Source: Ischnura elegans (Eukaryota; Arthropoda; Insecta; Odonata; Coenagrionidae). From it: a DNA stretch of 64,000 nt. The notes below the pieces were generated by a model. The model searched no databases. It worked only from the letters and a program-made list of their open reading frames with translations, and had not been told where the DNA came from. Positions 34,655-46,184 of the stretch are shown here, piece after piece; the stretch's first letter is position 1, and every line of letters starts with the position of its first letter. A program made the translations under genes and the position numbers. The DNA lies in the NCBI RefSeq assembly GCF_921293095.1, contig NC_060253.1, positions 73,321,992-73,385,991 on the forward strand, written 5' to 3'.

Positions 34655-35910
34655 CAAATACTATCTAAAATTGTTTTAAATAGACTCAAAGGTCATGCAC
34701 AAGAAATAGTAGGAGACCATCAAGCAGGCTTTATGAAAGGGCGATCAACAACAGACCAAATATTTATTCTAAAACAACTGACCTCAAAATACTGGGAATA
34801 TGACAAAGATATATTCTTAATGTTCATTGACTTTAGTAAAGCTTACGGCTCAATAGACAGACATAGACTTTGGAAGATAATGAAAAGATACGGTGTACCT
34901 GACAAAATAATTCAGTTGTCAAAAATGTGTCTGAATGAATCTAAAGGTAAAGTAAAAATAGGAAAGGAATATACAGATACATTCAATATAAACACTGGAG
35001 TGAGACAAGGCGATGGTCTATCGCCACTACTATTCAATATAGCACTAGAAGAAGCACTTAAGAAAACAAGAAATAGTCAAGGAGGGGCAAGAATTCCTGA
35101 TAAAATAAACCTTCTAGCGTTTGCAGATGACGTAGCCGTTGTAGCTGAAAACAAAAATAATCTTCAAGCTCTGACAGAAATACTAATAAGGGAAGCAACA
35201 AAAGTAGGCTTACAAATAAATGAAAGTAAAACCAACTACATGAAAATTAGTAGACAAGATGATGAAGAAGACTACTTAGAAGTCTTAAACTACAGGTTCC
35301 AGAGAACTGATACCTTTAAATATCTGGGAGTAACAATAGCTAACAATAATAGAGAAGACATTGAAATTCGTAACAGGCTCGCAGCTGCTGAAAGATCATA
35401 CTGGAGCCTAATCAAATTATTTAAAAGTAAAATTCTATCAAAAACCACAAAAATAAGAATGTATAAAACCATAGTACAACCTGTAGTTATATATGGATCA
35501 GAAACGTGGGCATTCACCAAAAAATCTCAGAAGAGCCTCAGTACTTTCGAAAATAAGATATTGAGAAGGATTTTTGGACCGATAAAGGAAGGAGATACAT
35601 GGAGGATAAGGAAGAATAGAGAATTGAAAGAATTGTATAGGGAGCCAGATATTGTGGGCGTAGTAAAAAGTAGGAGGTTGAGGTGGCTGGGCCACATTCA
35701 ACGCAGAAATGAGAGAGAAATGATAAGACAAGTGTAGAGGCAAGCCAGAGGGTGGGAGACCGCTAGGAAGACCAAGGATGCGATGGATTGACGAGGTGAC
35801 GAAGGACTTGAGAAGAATGGGAGCAGACATAGAGATGGCAGAAGACAGAAGTGCATGGAGGCGCATGGTTGGTGAGGCCAAAGACCACTTAGGTTTACAA
35901 TGGCCACAGT
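34655..35910 (+). mobile_element. RTE-like LINE, reverse transcriptase and C-terminus
   Basis: A 334-codon frame (34733-35737, open a little further upstream from about 34655) encodes reverse transcriptase: MKGRSTTDQIF, FIDFSKAYGSIDR, GVRQGDGLSPLLFN, and the catalytic FADD box in LLAFADDVAVV. Then come LGVTIANN and RRLRWLGHIQRR, and after a frame change the usual tail GRPRMRWIDEV. Normal FDKAY/FxKAFD-type position reads FSKAYGSID. The endonuclease and the first RT boxes are missing, as in a 5'-truncated copy. The clade call RTE is from the overall motif set. Confidence 0.82.
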
Positions 35911-36129
35911 AGTAAGAGTAAGTATATTTAAATTAATGATAATGGTCACATTAAGTTGAGACATATACCATTGGAAATAAAAATTTATGCAAATTCTTAT
36001 TCTTGCAATCGAATTTAGTTTTCCACGTGATTTACGGTGACTTTAGAAAAACACATTCAAAAAAAGCTGAAATTTCAGCGTTTTCGGCTTACTGTCCCCT
36101 TGACGACCGTCAGTATTGTTTATGAAGTT

Positions 36130-36512
36130 TGACACCTTTTTTATCGATGCAGTTTGCGATACCACCGAAGCTTTACGTTATCCACTTGAGTTTTTGAATT
36201 TCTTGGATTTGCCAGGATTGCCATCGCACCGTTTACAACAAGGTTGGATCTCCAGTTGAATATGCTTCATCATTTGTTGAAGAGTAGGATTTGAAATTCA
36301 TTGATTGAGATAATAAAAGTGCAATGCATTCAAAAAATGAATGTTTAGTGTTTTGTTATTTTTATAGGTCGTCATTGTTCACAGCGCTCTATTCCTCTTT
36401 AGGTCATATACCACAGGCCCACACACAATAACTCAGTTATTTTTTATTTCACTACCAAAATATTCGCTAGAAATGACCTATATGGCAGAACAACGTTTTC
36501 CGGGTCAGATAG
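36130..36512 (+). mobile_element. Tail of a second, internally deleted Helitron
   Basis: The sequence parallels 41207-41974 (C-terminal helicase coding plus 3' end) but jumps directly from the helicase segment to the 3' UTR, omitting roughly 430 bp. It ends GGGTCAGATAG, a one-base variant of the CTAG end of the longer element. Confidence 0.7.
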
Positions 36513-36711
36513 TCTCTTTATAACAAAGTTAAGTCCCGAAATAAATCCTTGATGTAGTCTTTAAAAGGTTCAAGCGCTTTCAGCTAAAAGTAATGGCCTA
36601 ATTCGTTTTCGGCCATTATTAATACTCTAATAGTGCGTGCAAAAGTTTTGGGAATCATTTTCAATTAAAATATAAATATATGAAGGTAGGTAAAATAATA
36701 AAATAACAAAT

Positions 36712-36771
36712 GCATTATCAGCATACTGTTTTTTAGCATTATAATGCTAGAAAACAGTATAATAATGCATA
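36712..36771. repeat. Short AT-rich palindrome
   Basis: 'tgcattatcagcatactg' pairs with 'cagtataataatgca' across 'gcattataatgc', giving an imperfect hairpin of about 60 bp just upstream of the Helitron gene remains. Confidence 0.55.
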
Positions 36772-36809
36772 TGTACTTCAATTAGGTTGTGAGCTTTTTA
36801 CAGAGAACA

Positions 36810-38304
36810 ATGCCAATAAGACGCAAAGGATCTGGTTTGGGCTGTCAAACGACTAAATCTACTCGGATACGAAATATAAGAGTCCAAATAACAGACGAAC
36901 AAATCCAACAGGAAAAGTAAGATGCGCGTGTGAACTTGGCGAAATAGGGTGAATCACAATCTCAATAGGTACGAGCTGCGCGAAATCACCAAAGACGATT
37001 AGAACGAAGTCAAGCGCGTCAATTGGCAGTTGACACACGTAGAATAATTATCCAACAACGCCAACAACTACATCGTGAATTTACATACGATTCATTCTGT
37101 CGTCTAGCATTCGAGTACGAGCCCGATATTAAATATTGCGCTCATTCGAAAGTGGAGATTGGTGCTATAGACAAGGATTGTCCGCATTGTAATGCGCTGA
37201 AATTCAAAAATGAGCCAGCCAGGATGTGCTGCGCATCAGAAAAAGTGCAACTACCGGAAACTGAAACACCACTAGAACCATTTAACGGTTTACTTATCGG
37301 TACGGATCCCGATTCTAACCTGTTCCTGAAGTCAATTCGAACATTCAATTCATGTTTCCAAATGACATCGTTCGGAGCAACAGGAATAGAAAAAAATGAA
37401 TCTGCAAATGGTCAACAATTGAATTCAACATTCAAAATTAAAGGCCAAGTTTATCACAAAGTGGGCTCATTGCTGCCAATGCCAAATGAACCACATAATT
37501 TTTTACAAATTTACTTTATGGGCGGTGAGGACTCCGAAAGCGCACTCGCCAATCGCGTGGATGCACGTTGTAGCTACAATAACCTGAACTCACCTTCCGC
37601 CAGACGCATAGTAGCCAAGCTGGACGCTTTGTTGATTGAGCCTAACGAACTGTTAAAATTATTTAAACCACACGTGAAAAAATTACAAAGTGACAATCAC
37701 GCTATTGTCATCAATCCTGCTGGAATACCAGCTGGAGAGCGCATTCGTAGATTCAATGCACCTGTTGTTGATGACGTTGCTGTAGTCATGGTTGGCGACC
37801 GTACAGCTACGCGAGAAATCGTGATTCGAAGAAGGAATAATAATCTTGAGTTCATTGCTGATACACACCGTTCGTACGACGCTCTCCAATGTCCCCTCAT
37901 GTTCTGAAAGGGTCAAGACGGATATTGCATAAATATTATATAACGGGATCCCGAAACAGGAGCCGAAACAAACAAGAAGGTTAGCTCGAAGGATTATTAT
38001 GCGTATCGTCTGATGATTAGACGCGGTCAGGACAACGTCATGCAACGGTGCCGTGAGCTTTGCCAACAATTCATGGTCGACATGTACGTGAAGATAGAGA
38101 GCGAACGACTACGATGCTTACGATATAATCAACAAAAGCTGCGTGCTGAAGAATACATTCACTTGCGAGACGCCATTGTGAGCAACGCTAATACCGCCGA
38201 AATTGGTAACTCTATAATTCTACCATCATCGTACATAGGCAGTCCTCATCAAATGCAAGAATACATCCAGGATGCTATGACTTTCGTTCGCGAATACGGG
38301 CGGC
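36810..38304 (+). pseudogene. Helitron RepHel, N-terminal region
   Basis: Best kept in the 294-codon frame at 37023-37907 (FTYDSFCRLAFEYEP, CPHCNALKF, QIYFMGG) and in 38013-38309 (MIRRGQDNVMQRC, GSPHQMQEYIQDAM). These are the conserved blocks upstream of the Rep catalytic core. A frame change lies between the two pieces near 37915. Minus-strand ORFs here are shadows. Confidence 0.85.
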
Positions 38305-38459
38305 CATAGGCGGACGTGCCCCCGTGCCCCCCCCCCCCCCAGATCCTTAAAAATATGCAAGATATTTAACACGGTCCCATTATGATTGCGTTTGTTTTGT
38401 ATTACGAGGTATCCTTGTGCCCCCCAGAAAGAAATCCTGGATCCCCCCCACCGGACGGC
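38297..38459 (+). mobile_element. hAT-type MITE, family F1, inserted in the Helitron
   Basis: The element at about 38305-38451 interrupts Helitron coding sequence. The flanks CGGGCGGC and CGGACGGC are an 8-bp duplication with one mismatch. It starts CATAGGCGGAC, and the right tip is worn. It is in the opposite orientation to the copy at 39459-39660. Confidence 0.75.
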
Positions 38460-39450
38460 CGTGTTTATTTATTACGTTTACTAGTAATCCAAAATGGCCC
38501 GATATAACATCTTTGCTATTTCCAGGACAAAATACAATACATCGTCATGATATTACAGCACGTGTGTTCAAACAAAAATTGAAGTCTTTAATGAGCTTCA
38601 TTACAAATATTCGGTCGCACACGTTGCTGGATGTATCCGGTTGAATGGAAAAAACGAGGATTACCTCATGCCCACATTTTGGTTTGGTTAATTGACAAAA
38701 TACGACCTGAAGAAATCGATAGTATATTTTCCGCGGAAATTCAGATACGTCTGCTGATCAATTACTGTTTGATATTGATACAAAAAACATGATTCATGAC
38801 CAATGCGGTAACCTGAATGGTTCATTGCCTTGCATGGCAGATGGAAAATGTACAAAGAGTTTTCCTAAAAATTTCACTAACGATACGATCACAAATGTCG
38901 ACGGATGACCAATATGTCGCCGAAGAAATACATTGTCGCCATTGGTGGGCAATCATTTTCAAAAAATGTCAGCAACACAGAAATTGACATTGAAATTGAC
39001 ATTGACAATCGTTGGGTGGTGCCATATTCGCCTCTAATGAGTATACCATTCAATGCTCATATTAATGTTGAGTTCTGCAGTTCGGTGAAGAGCATCAAAA
39101 TACATTTGCAAGTATGCGAATAAAGGAAGTGATATGGCTATATTTCGTATTGAAAATACGAATGTTAATGCTCCTCAAGTCAATAACAACGATGAAAATA
39201 CGCTCAACCAAATTGGCCGGTACATCAGCTCAAATGAAGCTGTTTGGCGTATCTATTTGGTATCCAAATTCATGACCGGGATCCAGCAGTTATTCATTTA
39301 GCCGTCCACCTTGAAAACGGCCAGCGTTACGAACGAGACAGCGATTGATCGTGCTATAAATCCACCAAAAACTACACTCACCGAATTTTTTGAATTGTGT
39401 AATCGTGCGGATGCTTTTGGTGTCTTTGCATGAACACTACTCTATTCAGA
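38452..39450 (+). pseudogene. Helitron Rep catalytic core
   Basis: Carries CLFITFTSNPKWPDI, the HUH motif at 38667 and the two-tyrosine motif at 39101-39115, in changing frames. Rep nicks and joins single DNA strands during rolling-circle transposition. The motif residues survive although the reading frame does not. Confidence 0.8.
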
Positions 39451-39668
39451 AGTACCACCAGGGGCGGATCTAGGATTTCTTTCTGGGAGGGGCACAAGCA
39501 AGGCTGTATCCATGATTTTGTTCAGGGGGGGGGGCATAAGGATACCTCGTTTTACAAAACGAACGAATTGATAATGGGACCGTATTAAAAATCTAGCATA
39601 TTTTTAAGGGTCTGGGGAGGGGCACGTGCCCCCGTGCCCCCCCCCCTGGATCCGCCTATGAGTACCAC
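39451..39668 (-). mobile_element. hAT-type MITE, family F1, second insertion in the Helitron
   Basis: A 202-bp element (39459-39660) between exact copies of AGTACCAC at 39451-39458 and 39661-39668. The tips are CAGGGGCGGATC and, inward from the right, CATAGGCGGATCC. Runs of G and C lie beside both ends. No coding capacity. Confidence 0.9.
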
Positions 39669-40324
39669 GCTATTTCACATGGGCTCAAAGAAAAAAGTGG
39701 ATGCCCCGCAAGCAAGGCTTGCCGATTGATGCATGTTTATTCAAATCAAACACCTTGGGGAGAGCATTTACAGTCAATCCAAGACAGACTGAATGTTTTT
39801 ATTTGCGACTGTTGTTGGTTATGTCACCGGCCCATTATCATTTCAAAATATACGTCAAGTGAATGGAAAACAGTATCCAACGTATAAAGATGCATGTCTT
39901 GCACTAGGCTTGCTGGAAGACGACAAACAGTGGGACTGTATGTTTACTGAAGCAGCATAGAACTATGAAGTAATACAACTTCGTCTACTATTCGCTAGTG
40001 TTCACTACATGTTTCCCAATCCGAGCAGAGACGTTGTGGCATAATCAGAAAGATTCAATGACTGATGATATATATTGCATAGACATCGTACACGGTGTAA
40101 CGATCTAACTATAATATTCAGAGACGCTATGTACAATGAGGCATTGATTGCAATCGAGGATCTTTCCATTGCCATTGCCAATTTACCAAATGGAAGTGCA
40201 TCTGATTTAGTGAATACTGAAATGAATCGTGAACTGCATTTCAATACTTCAGAAATGGCAGCGATTGTTACTCGCAATGTCCCGCTACTGACTGAGGAAC
40301 AAAGAATCATTCACGACCGCGTAA

Positions 40325-41724
40325 TGCTCGCAGTTTCGGCAGGACAGTGTGGATTCTTTTTTTTTTTTTTTTTGATGCTCCAGGTGGAACTGGCAAAACA
40401 TACCTCATTTCGCTCATTCTCGCCGAAATACTATCAAATAATGGCATCGCATTGGCCATTGCATCATCTGGTATTGCAGCAACTTTATTGGATGGAGGCA
40501 AAACAGCTCATTCAACATTTAAGCTGCCTCTAAAAATTCTGAATAATCCAGACGCAGCGTGCAATAAAAAAAAACAATCGTCCATGGCCTCAGTGCTGAA
40601 ACAGCGTAAAATTATCGTCTGGGATGAATTCACTATGGCACACAAACATTCGCTTGAGGCAATGAACGGGACCTTTAAAGACATAAAAAACAACGGCAAA
40701 CTACTTGGCGGCACTCTGTTATTACTTTCAGGTGATTTCAGACAAACACTTCCGTCATTCCACGTTCAACGTACGCTGATGAGATCAACGCTTGCTTGAA
40801 ATTATCGCCACTCTGGTGCAATGTTGAAATAGTACAGCTAAAAGTTAATATGCGCGTTCAAATGCCTCGAGGCATTGCGCGTTCAAATGCCTTGATCAAG
40901 ATCAATCCGCTGAAACATTCTCAAAACAACTGTTAGATATCGGCGATGGAAAATTAGCTACATTAAAAGTTAGGAAAATTAGAATTACATGAAAATACTG
41001 GATACATAAAATTGCCGACCGATTTCTGTACCATCGTTAATTCGCAAAATGCTCTCATTGGCCAGATACATGCCAACATACATGTGCATCACTTGAATCA
41101 TCAGTGGCTGGCGGAAAGAGCAATTTAGGCAGCAAAAAATAAGACCGTCGACGACTTGAATTTCAAAATACAACAGTTTTTGCCAGGGGACTCGGTGTCA
41201 TACAAATCTATCGATACAGTTTGCGATACCAACGAAGCTGTAAATTATCCAGCAGAGTTTTTGAACTCATTAGATTTGCCGGGCATGCGCCAACGCACCA
41301 TTCACAACTAAAGGTTAGATCTCCAGTCCTTTTGCTTCGCAATTTGAACCCACCACGGCTGTTAGTAATTAAAAACTTGATGAAAAACGTGGTCGAAGCC
41401 AGCATTTTGAATGGAAAGTTCCAAGGAGAAGATGTATTAATACCGCGAATCCCCATTATTCCAACAAATGTACCAGTTTCATTCCAACGGCTTCAATTTC
41501 CTATTAGATTGGCATTCGCAATGACAATCAACAAGTCACGAGGCCAAACGATGTCTGTTAGTGGCATAGATTTGGGCACACCGTGTTTTTCACACGGACA
41601 ATTATATGTGGCATGTTCTCGCGTGGGCAAGCCATCCAGTTTGTTTTTGTCGGCTGAAGATGGACTCGCAAAAAATATCGCACATCCCATTGCACTAGGA
41701 GAATGGCAATGTTTATTTTTTTAA
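40325..41724 (+). pseudogene. Helitron helicase part
   Basis: The piece at 40347-40799 carries Walker A (GGTGKT), SSGIAATLL and Walker B (IVWDEFT) of a PIF1-like superfamily-1 helicase. The piece at 41221-41724 holds the C-terminal motifs NKSRGQTMSV and YVACSRVGKPS. A poly-T run at 40356-40373 just before Walker A adds Phe codons. Stops and frame changes lie between 40800 and 41220. Confidence 0.85.
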
Positions 41725-41984
41725 TTTTCATAATTTGTGATACATGCAGTTTGAAATTCATTGATAAAGATAATGAAATTAAAATGAAATTAACAAATGC
41801 TTGGTGTTTTATTATTAATACAGGTCGTCTTCGTTCAAACCGCGCCATTCCTCTTTCAGTCGTACCTATACCACGTCCCCACACACAATAAGTTAGTTAT
41901 TTTTTTTATCCCACTACCAAAATATTCACTAGAAATAGTTTATGTGCCAAAACAACGTTTGCCGGGTCAGCTAGTCTTCATAGA

Positions 41985-42238
41985 TAAATACACCAACGGA
42001 TGAAGTTCGCCATGAAAAAATATTTGACTTAGCCGGGATTCGAACCCGGATCTCCCGATTTCCGGTCAGGCGTGTCAACCAGTTCCACCACCAAGCCATT
42101 TTCTCAGAGCGAACGTCGGGAAAATGGCTTGGTGGTGGAACTGGTTAACACGCCTGACCAGCGATCGGGAGATAAGGGTTCGAATCCCGGATGAGTCAAA
42201 TATTTTTTCATGGCGAACTTCATCCGTTGGTGTATTTA
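41985..42238. repeat. 254-bp palindrome with tRNA-like arms
   Basis: Two 119-bp arms (41985-42103 and 42120-42238) are inverted copies with few mismatches and a 16-bp spacer. Each arm carries a tRNA-like unit: GGCTTGGTGGTGGAACTGG, resembling a pol III A box, and a perfect B box GGTTCGAATCCC. It starts 10 bp after the Helitron end. Possibly a fold-back element made from two head-to-head tRNA-derived units. No anticodon arm that pairs well was confirmed, so a working tRNA is unlikely. Confidence 0.85.
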
Positions 42239-42334
42239 ACTTTGCACCAGTGCGCGTGATTGCGTACTAAGTCACTTGTTCCTGCAGTGCTTAGTCTTTA
42301 TAGGTAATCCTCAACAATTGACCTGAGTAGACTC

Positions 42335-42726
42335 TTTCGCTCCTTGCACGCTTCCACGCGAAAAAAAGTTTAAAAATTAACCGTACAACAAGATTATTTT
42401 CAACAGTAAAAAGTGCGGGAAAAAAAGTTTAAAAATTAACCGTACAACAAGATAATTTTCAACAGTACTGCAGACAGCTCCCGCACGACTAAAACCGTCT
42501 AGTGTGTAAGTGTGCAATGGTTTACGTGGATCACTAAGCATAAAGACGATACGGTAGCCGTGTGGCCCCATTGGCATTGGACGGCTACAATGAGGCCAAA
42601 AATCGTGCCCGTGTCTTAACCGTGCAATGTGAAAGGTCTCGTACGCTTCTTCAGTGGACTATTAGAAAAAGTCCCGTGCGGTTTTTTCCCGCACGGGCGA
42701 AAAGGTATCATGTGCAAGGAGCGTTT
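42335..42726. mobile_element. Short TIR element with internal tandem duplication
   Basis: The element at 42338-42723 (386 bp) has tips CGCTCCTTGCACG and, inward from the right, CGCTCCTTGCACATG, flanked by TTT on both sides. Inside, a unit beginning 'aaaaaaagtttaaaaatt' is present twice (about 42360-42408 and 42420-42467). Near the right end CCCGTGCGG and CCGCACGGG form a hairpin. Superfamily unknown. Confidence 0.6.
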
Positions 42727-44480
42727 AAGTTAAACTTGTAACAAACTTAATCAACATCCTTTTCGTGTAATTGGATTTAATTGTGTAATTTTGAATTGTG
42801 ATGGAATTATTTTGAAATAATTTCCGATTTTACTTTTTAAAAACTTTATTAGAACTTTGAATACATTAAAAGGCTGAATAACTACCCCACAATATCTTCC
42901 GAAGCATGAATATTGTCAGCTATAAACATGAATGTACGCCATGTATTTAGTTAAATACACTATACTCGCGATGTGTAGATTAAACTACACATTTTGCATA
43001 ATTTTTAACTATTTTCCCGCAGCTGTGAGAATTTAATTTTAAATAGATACTTGATAATTTTTTGTATTTCCATCGATTTGAATTTATCTCCACGAGATAA
43101 ATACATTTTTGTGACCTCTTAAGGAAATTTGTTGTATTTAAATTATCCATATGATTCATTGCTTGCCTTACGAGAATAAAGGAGAATAATTTTCCTAAAT
43201 TACGCTAAAATTTTTCTTTTTCCGTTTCGATCGAAGTCGACTCATTTTGTAATCACTGATACGCAATATTGTGCGACTGAGAATTGTAATATCATAGTCT
43301 TAGAGCGCGTTCTTTCGAGTGGGAAAAAGTAAATGTTCATATCAAAGCAATACTTTATGCTTAAAAAGGAACTTTTAATTTAAATTAAATCCAAATTAGG
43401 ACTTAAAACTTAATATTTTTAACTCTCTATTACTTAGAATTATATATTTTTCATGTTTTCTTGAGAGTTGGTCAATTAACCACTCATCTGGGTATGCCGT
43501 ATATATACGCCACGCCGATTTAATGTTCATTTACAATGGATATGCTGTGATATTCCATCACACACCTACTGCAACTCGTAGATGGCTCCATTGAGGTCAC
43601 TTTCTGCCCGGCATATGATACTTCAGACATTTTTTTATGTACTTATGCGTCTCGTAGCATAGCTCTGTCGCTGCATTGCGGGTTGCATTCTAATTGCCCC
43701 TTGACGTATTTTTATATGTACCTTTATTTTCACCGATTTTCATGCGAATGTATCTATTATTTTCACTCTCCTGCATGTATTTTATTGAAAGCTTTGCTAT
43801 TAGTAAACGCTCCTTGCTGCTTCGGTCATAATTACCGATCCCATTCTTTTCACACAGCTTTGGTCGCTTTGATTGAACTTTTTTTGCCACTTGTAGCATA
43901 CCGTAGATCAGGATAAACTATAAAGTGTTATGAATACGATTAGCTTGCGCAACCATCTGGGAACGAAGTTGCCAAACTGAGAGACTGAGTATTGTAATCT
44001 AACCTTCTCTCAAGATAAGCAGCCTCCGCGTTGGTTATAATGACTGAAGCGGCGCTCCAGTGGGTGAATTCGGCGAAAATACGGCGGAAAGGAACGTGTT
44101 ACAAATCCTTTACTTGTATACAAATACTGCCTCTTTCCTTGGCAAGGAAAATTGAATGCTATCTCGACGGCTTGAGTAACAAGAAAGACTCATTTTATCG
44201 CGTACTCTTTTCTACCAAGCAGCGTGTTTTTTCCGAAAGGAATTATTGTTTCTCTACCCTTGTAATCCTTCGCAGATGGTGGCGATGGTGGTCTGCTCAG
44301 TTATTCTCTATGAGCAGGGTAACTGAATTGGATATCTTTAGCTACCTAAATAGTCCTCAGATGTCTTTGAGCATTGGATTGGAAGGTTTTTCGCGGTTTT
44401 GGGGATTTGGAGTGTGAATGACAAGTGAATGTTTTATAAATGTTTTGAAGTTCTCTCGCTTTTGGAATAGGAATAATTTC
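42727..44480. other. No gene recognised
   Basis: AT-rich to about 43450, then mixed. The 128-codon ORF at 44031-44417 shows no domain. Confidence 0.35.
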
Positions 44481-44506
44481 TATCAAGTTTGCTCACGTTT
44501 TCTACT

Positions 44507-44737
44507 ATGGTTTCATCGAATAAAAGAAATCGATCTGAACCTAGTGCAGACGAAATGGCTCACATTTTAGAAGAGAGCAAAGATGAAAGTGCGTCTGAGT
44601 ATCTGGATGACGATTACGTCAACACTAATGTAAGTGACAGTGAAAGTGATGAAAACGACGATCTTTTGGAGGTGGAGGTTACCAATCAACCTGGGTATCC
44701 TTACGTACTATTATCCTTCCGGCTATCCTTACGGTAA
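44507..44737 (+). CDS. piggyBac-like transposase N-terminus (relic or first exon)
   Basis: Begins MVSSNKRNRSEPSADEM, followed by the acidic, serine-rich block ILEESKDESASEYLDDDY and SDSESDENDDLL. This resembles the start of the transposase at 30848 (MSNKRKYSEAELCQILDESEEEY) in layout. No DDE core follows within reach. It is either a broken piggyBac copy or the first exon of a domesticated gene; a donor-like GTATCC follows the codons for NQPG at about 44696. Acidic N-termini are low-complexity, so the relation is tentative. Confidence 0.4.
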   Translation: MVSSNKRNRSEPSADEMAHILEESKDESASEYLDDDYVNTNVSDSESDENDDLLEVEVTNQPGYPYVLLSFRLSLR

Positions 44738-45852
44738 TTAATTACATGTATTTAATTCTCGGTAGGCTTTTCTGAAATATATTTCCTTCTTTACGGCTGA
44801 TAACTTTATCAAAATCCAACACATGCCTTATCCCAAAACCCTTGATTTAAAGTGATTTCATTTTTGTCACTTCTTTCCGCGAACCAATAAATACAAAATA
44901 ATAAAAGGCACATTGTCATGTTTGTGAGGCATTCTACAACTTTTTTGTGCATCTCTGGGCAAGTGAGTTCAACTGAGAAAAACCGAAAATGGTTGTAATA
45001 TACTTCAGAATTCATGAAATAATTCACACGAAAATAAAATCATGGCCTCATACCTGTATTTTACCAAATTGCACGTTTCGCATAAAATTGAACTGAACAT
45101 GGTATCTTTTTTTGAAAAGGCTTAAGCAATTTCCAAGAAATATTTTACCTGCTCTTGTTACAAAATTATAATTTTGAATTAATTAACACATTTTCATTGA
45201 GTTTCGGCTACAATCACTAATTACAAGAGGGATCCACTTGAAATATTATCCAGTAAATAATGTTTACTTGAATTGCTTCAATGTTTCATTCAGCTTATTA
45301 GGCGTAAACGCATAGGCGTTTTATTCAGGGCGGTTATATTCTTATGCTCGATCTTATCATTGCATAACATCTTAGCTGGATGCTAGTCACAATGGAAAAA
45401 AGAAACACCTACAGTGTTCGTTTTTAGCGTAGAGTGACAGTTACATTTTATGAATCGTTGCGCGGGCATTGTCATTGACGGCTTCTGACACGTAATAATT
45501 GCATTACCTATACCCAGTGCCTAATGAATGGACCGCAGCGGTGACCAAAACTGCTTGTGGGCTGGTTCTTACGCAAAATTCAATGGGCTAGTTCTTACGC
45601 AATACGAAACCAGCTACGAGTGGTATGACCGAAAGCCTTAGTCGCGCTTCATCTAGAATACGTAAAATAATCACCAATTGATCTCGTACGGCTTCCAATC
45701 GTTTACATAAACCGTGAATGCATATAAACGCTTGCCTTTAGCATGAAGATAATGGATTATGCAACCCCATAACCGCGTTGAATTAATATTGATTACCAAA
45801 AAAATATTAAATAACGTTGTTAACTAAATATTTCACGTCCCTTCCAAAAAAT
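44738..45852. other. No gene recognised
   Basis: AT-rich intergenic DNA with no motif, splice-flanked segment or repeat partner found. Confidence 0.35.
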
Positions 45853-46184
45853 ATCGTGACCAGTAGTGTAGCCAGGGGGGGTCCGGACGGGGGGTTCGGT
45901 TCGGGGGGTCCGGCTCGGGGGGTCCGGTTCGGGGGGTCCGGACACCTCCCCCCCCCCCCCCCCCCGAAATATAAAAACACAATTATTTTCCTTCATAAAA
46001 GATAACAAAATATTGAAAAATAATGAATTTACAAAATATTTCTTTAGCAAATGAAGTTTTTTCGATTATAAAAAGTGCTGAAATTAGTTTAAAACCATCT
46101 GCTTAGTACCCTGTTTTTCAAAAAATTTCCCCCTTGGTTTTGGACCCCCCGAATGAAATTCCTGGCTACACCACTGATTGTGAC
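45853..46184. mobile_element. hAT-type MITE, family F3, with G-rich minisatellite
   Basis: The element at 45861-46176 (316 bp) is flanked by ATCGTGAC and ATTGTGAC, one mismatch. Tips are CAGTAGTGTAGCCAGG and, inward from the right, CAGTGGTGTAGCCAGG. Close to the left end a GGGGGGTCCGG-type unit is repeated about five times, then a C run of about 18. Confidence 0.85.

Larger units (their letters stand above)
36810..41974 (+). mobile_element. Helitron with decayed Rep/helicase gene
   Basis: A rolling-circle transposon whose RepHel gene starts about 36810 (MPIRRKGSG) and can be followed to 41724. The HUH motif is in LPHAHILVWL (38667-38675), the two-tyrosine motif in KYICKYANKG (tyrosines at 39101 and 39113), the helicase Walker A in APGGTGKTYL (40383-40400), Walker B in VWDEFT, and the C-terminal motif TINKSRGQT with YVACSR. 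The 3' end is GCCGGGTCAGCTAG, a proper CTAG end followed by T. Stops lie already near the N-terminus (three before 36970), more follow, and two hAT MITEs sit in the gene, so it is dead. The 5' terminal TC end was not found. Confidence 0.9.

Noticed and set aside
42040-42200. Two functional tRNA genes on opposite strands
   Set aside because: B boxes are perfect, but the acceptor ends do not pair well and no clean anticodon arm could be drawn; the symmetric palindrome fits a fold-back repeat better.
44031-44417. 128-codon plus-strand ORF
   Set aside because: Nothing recognisable in the translation and no supporting context.
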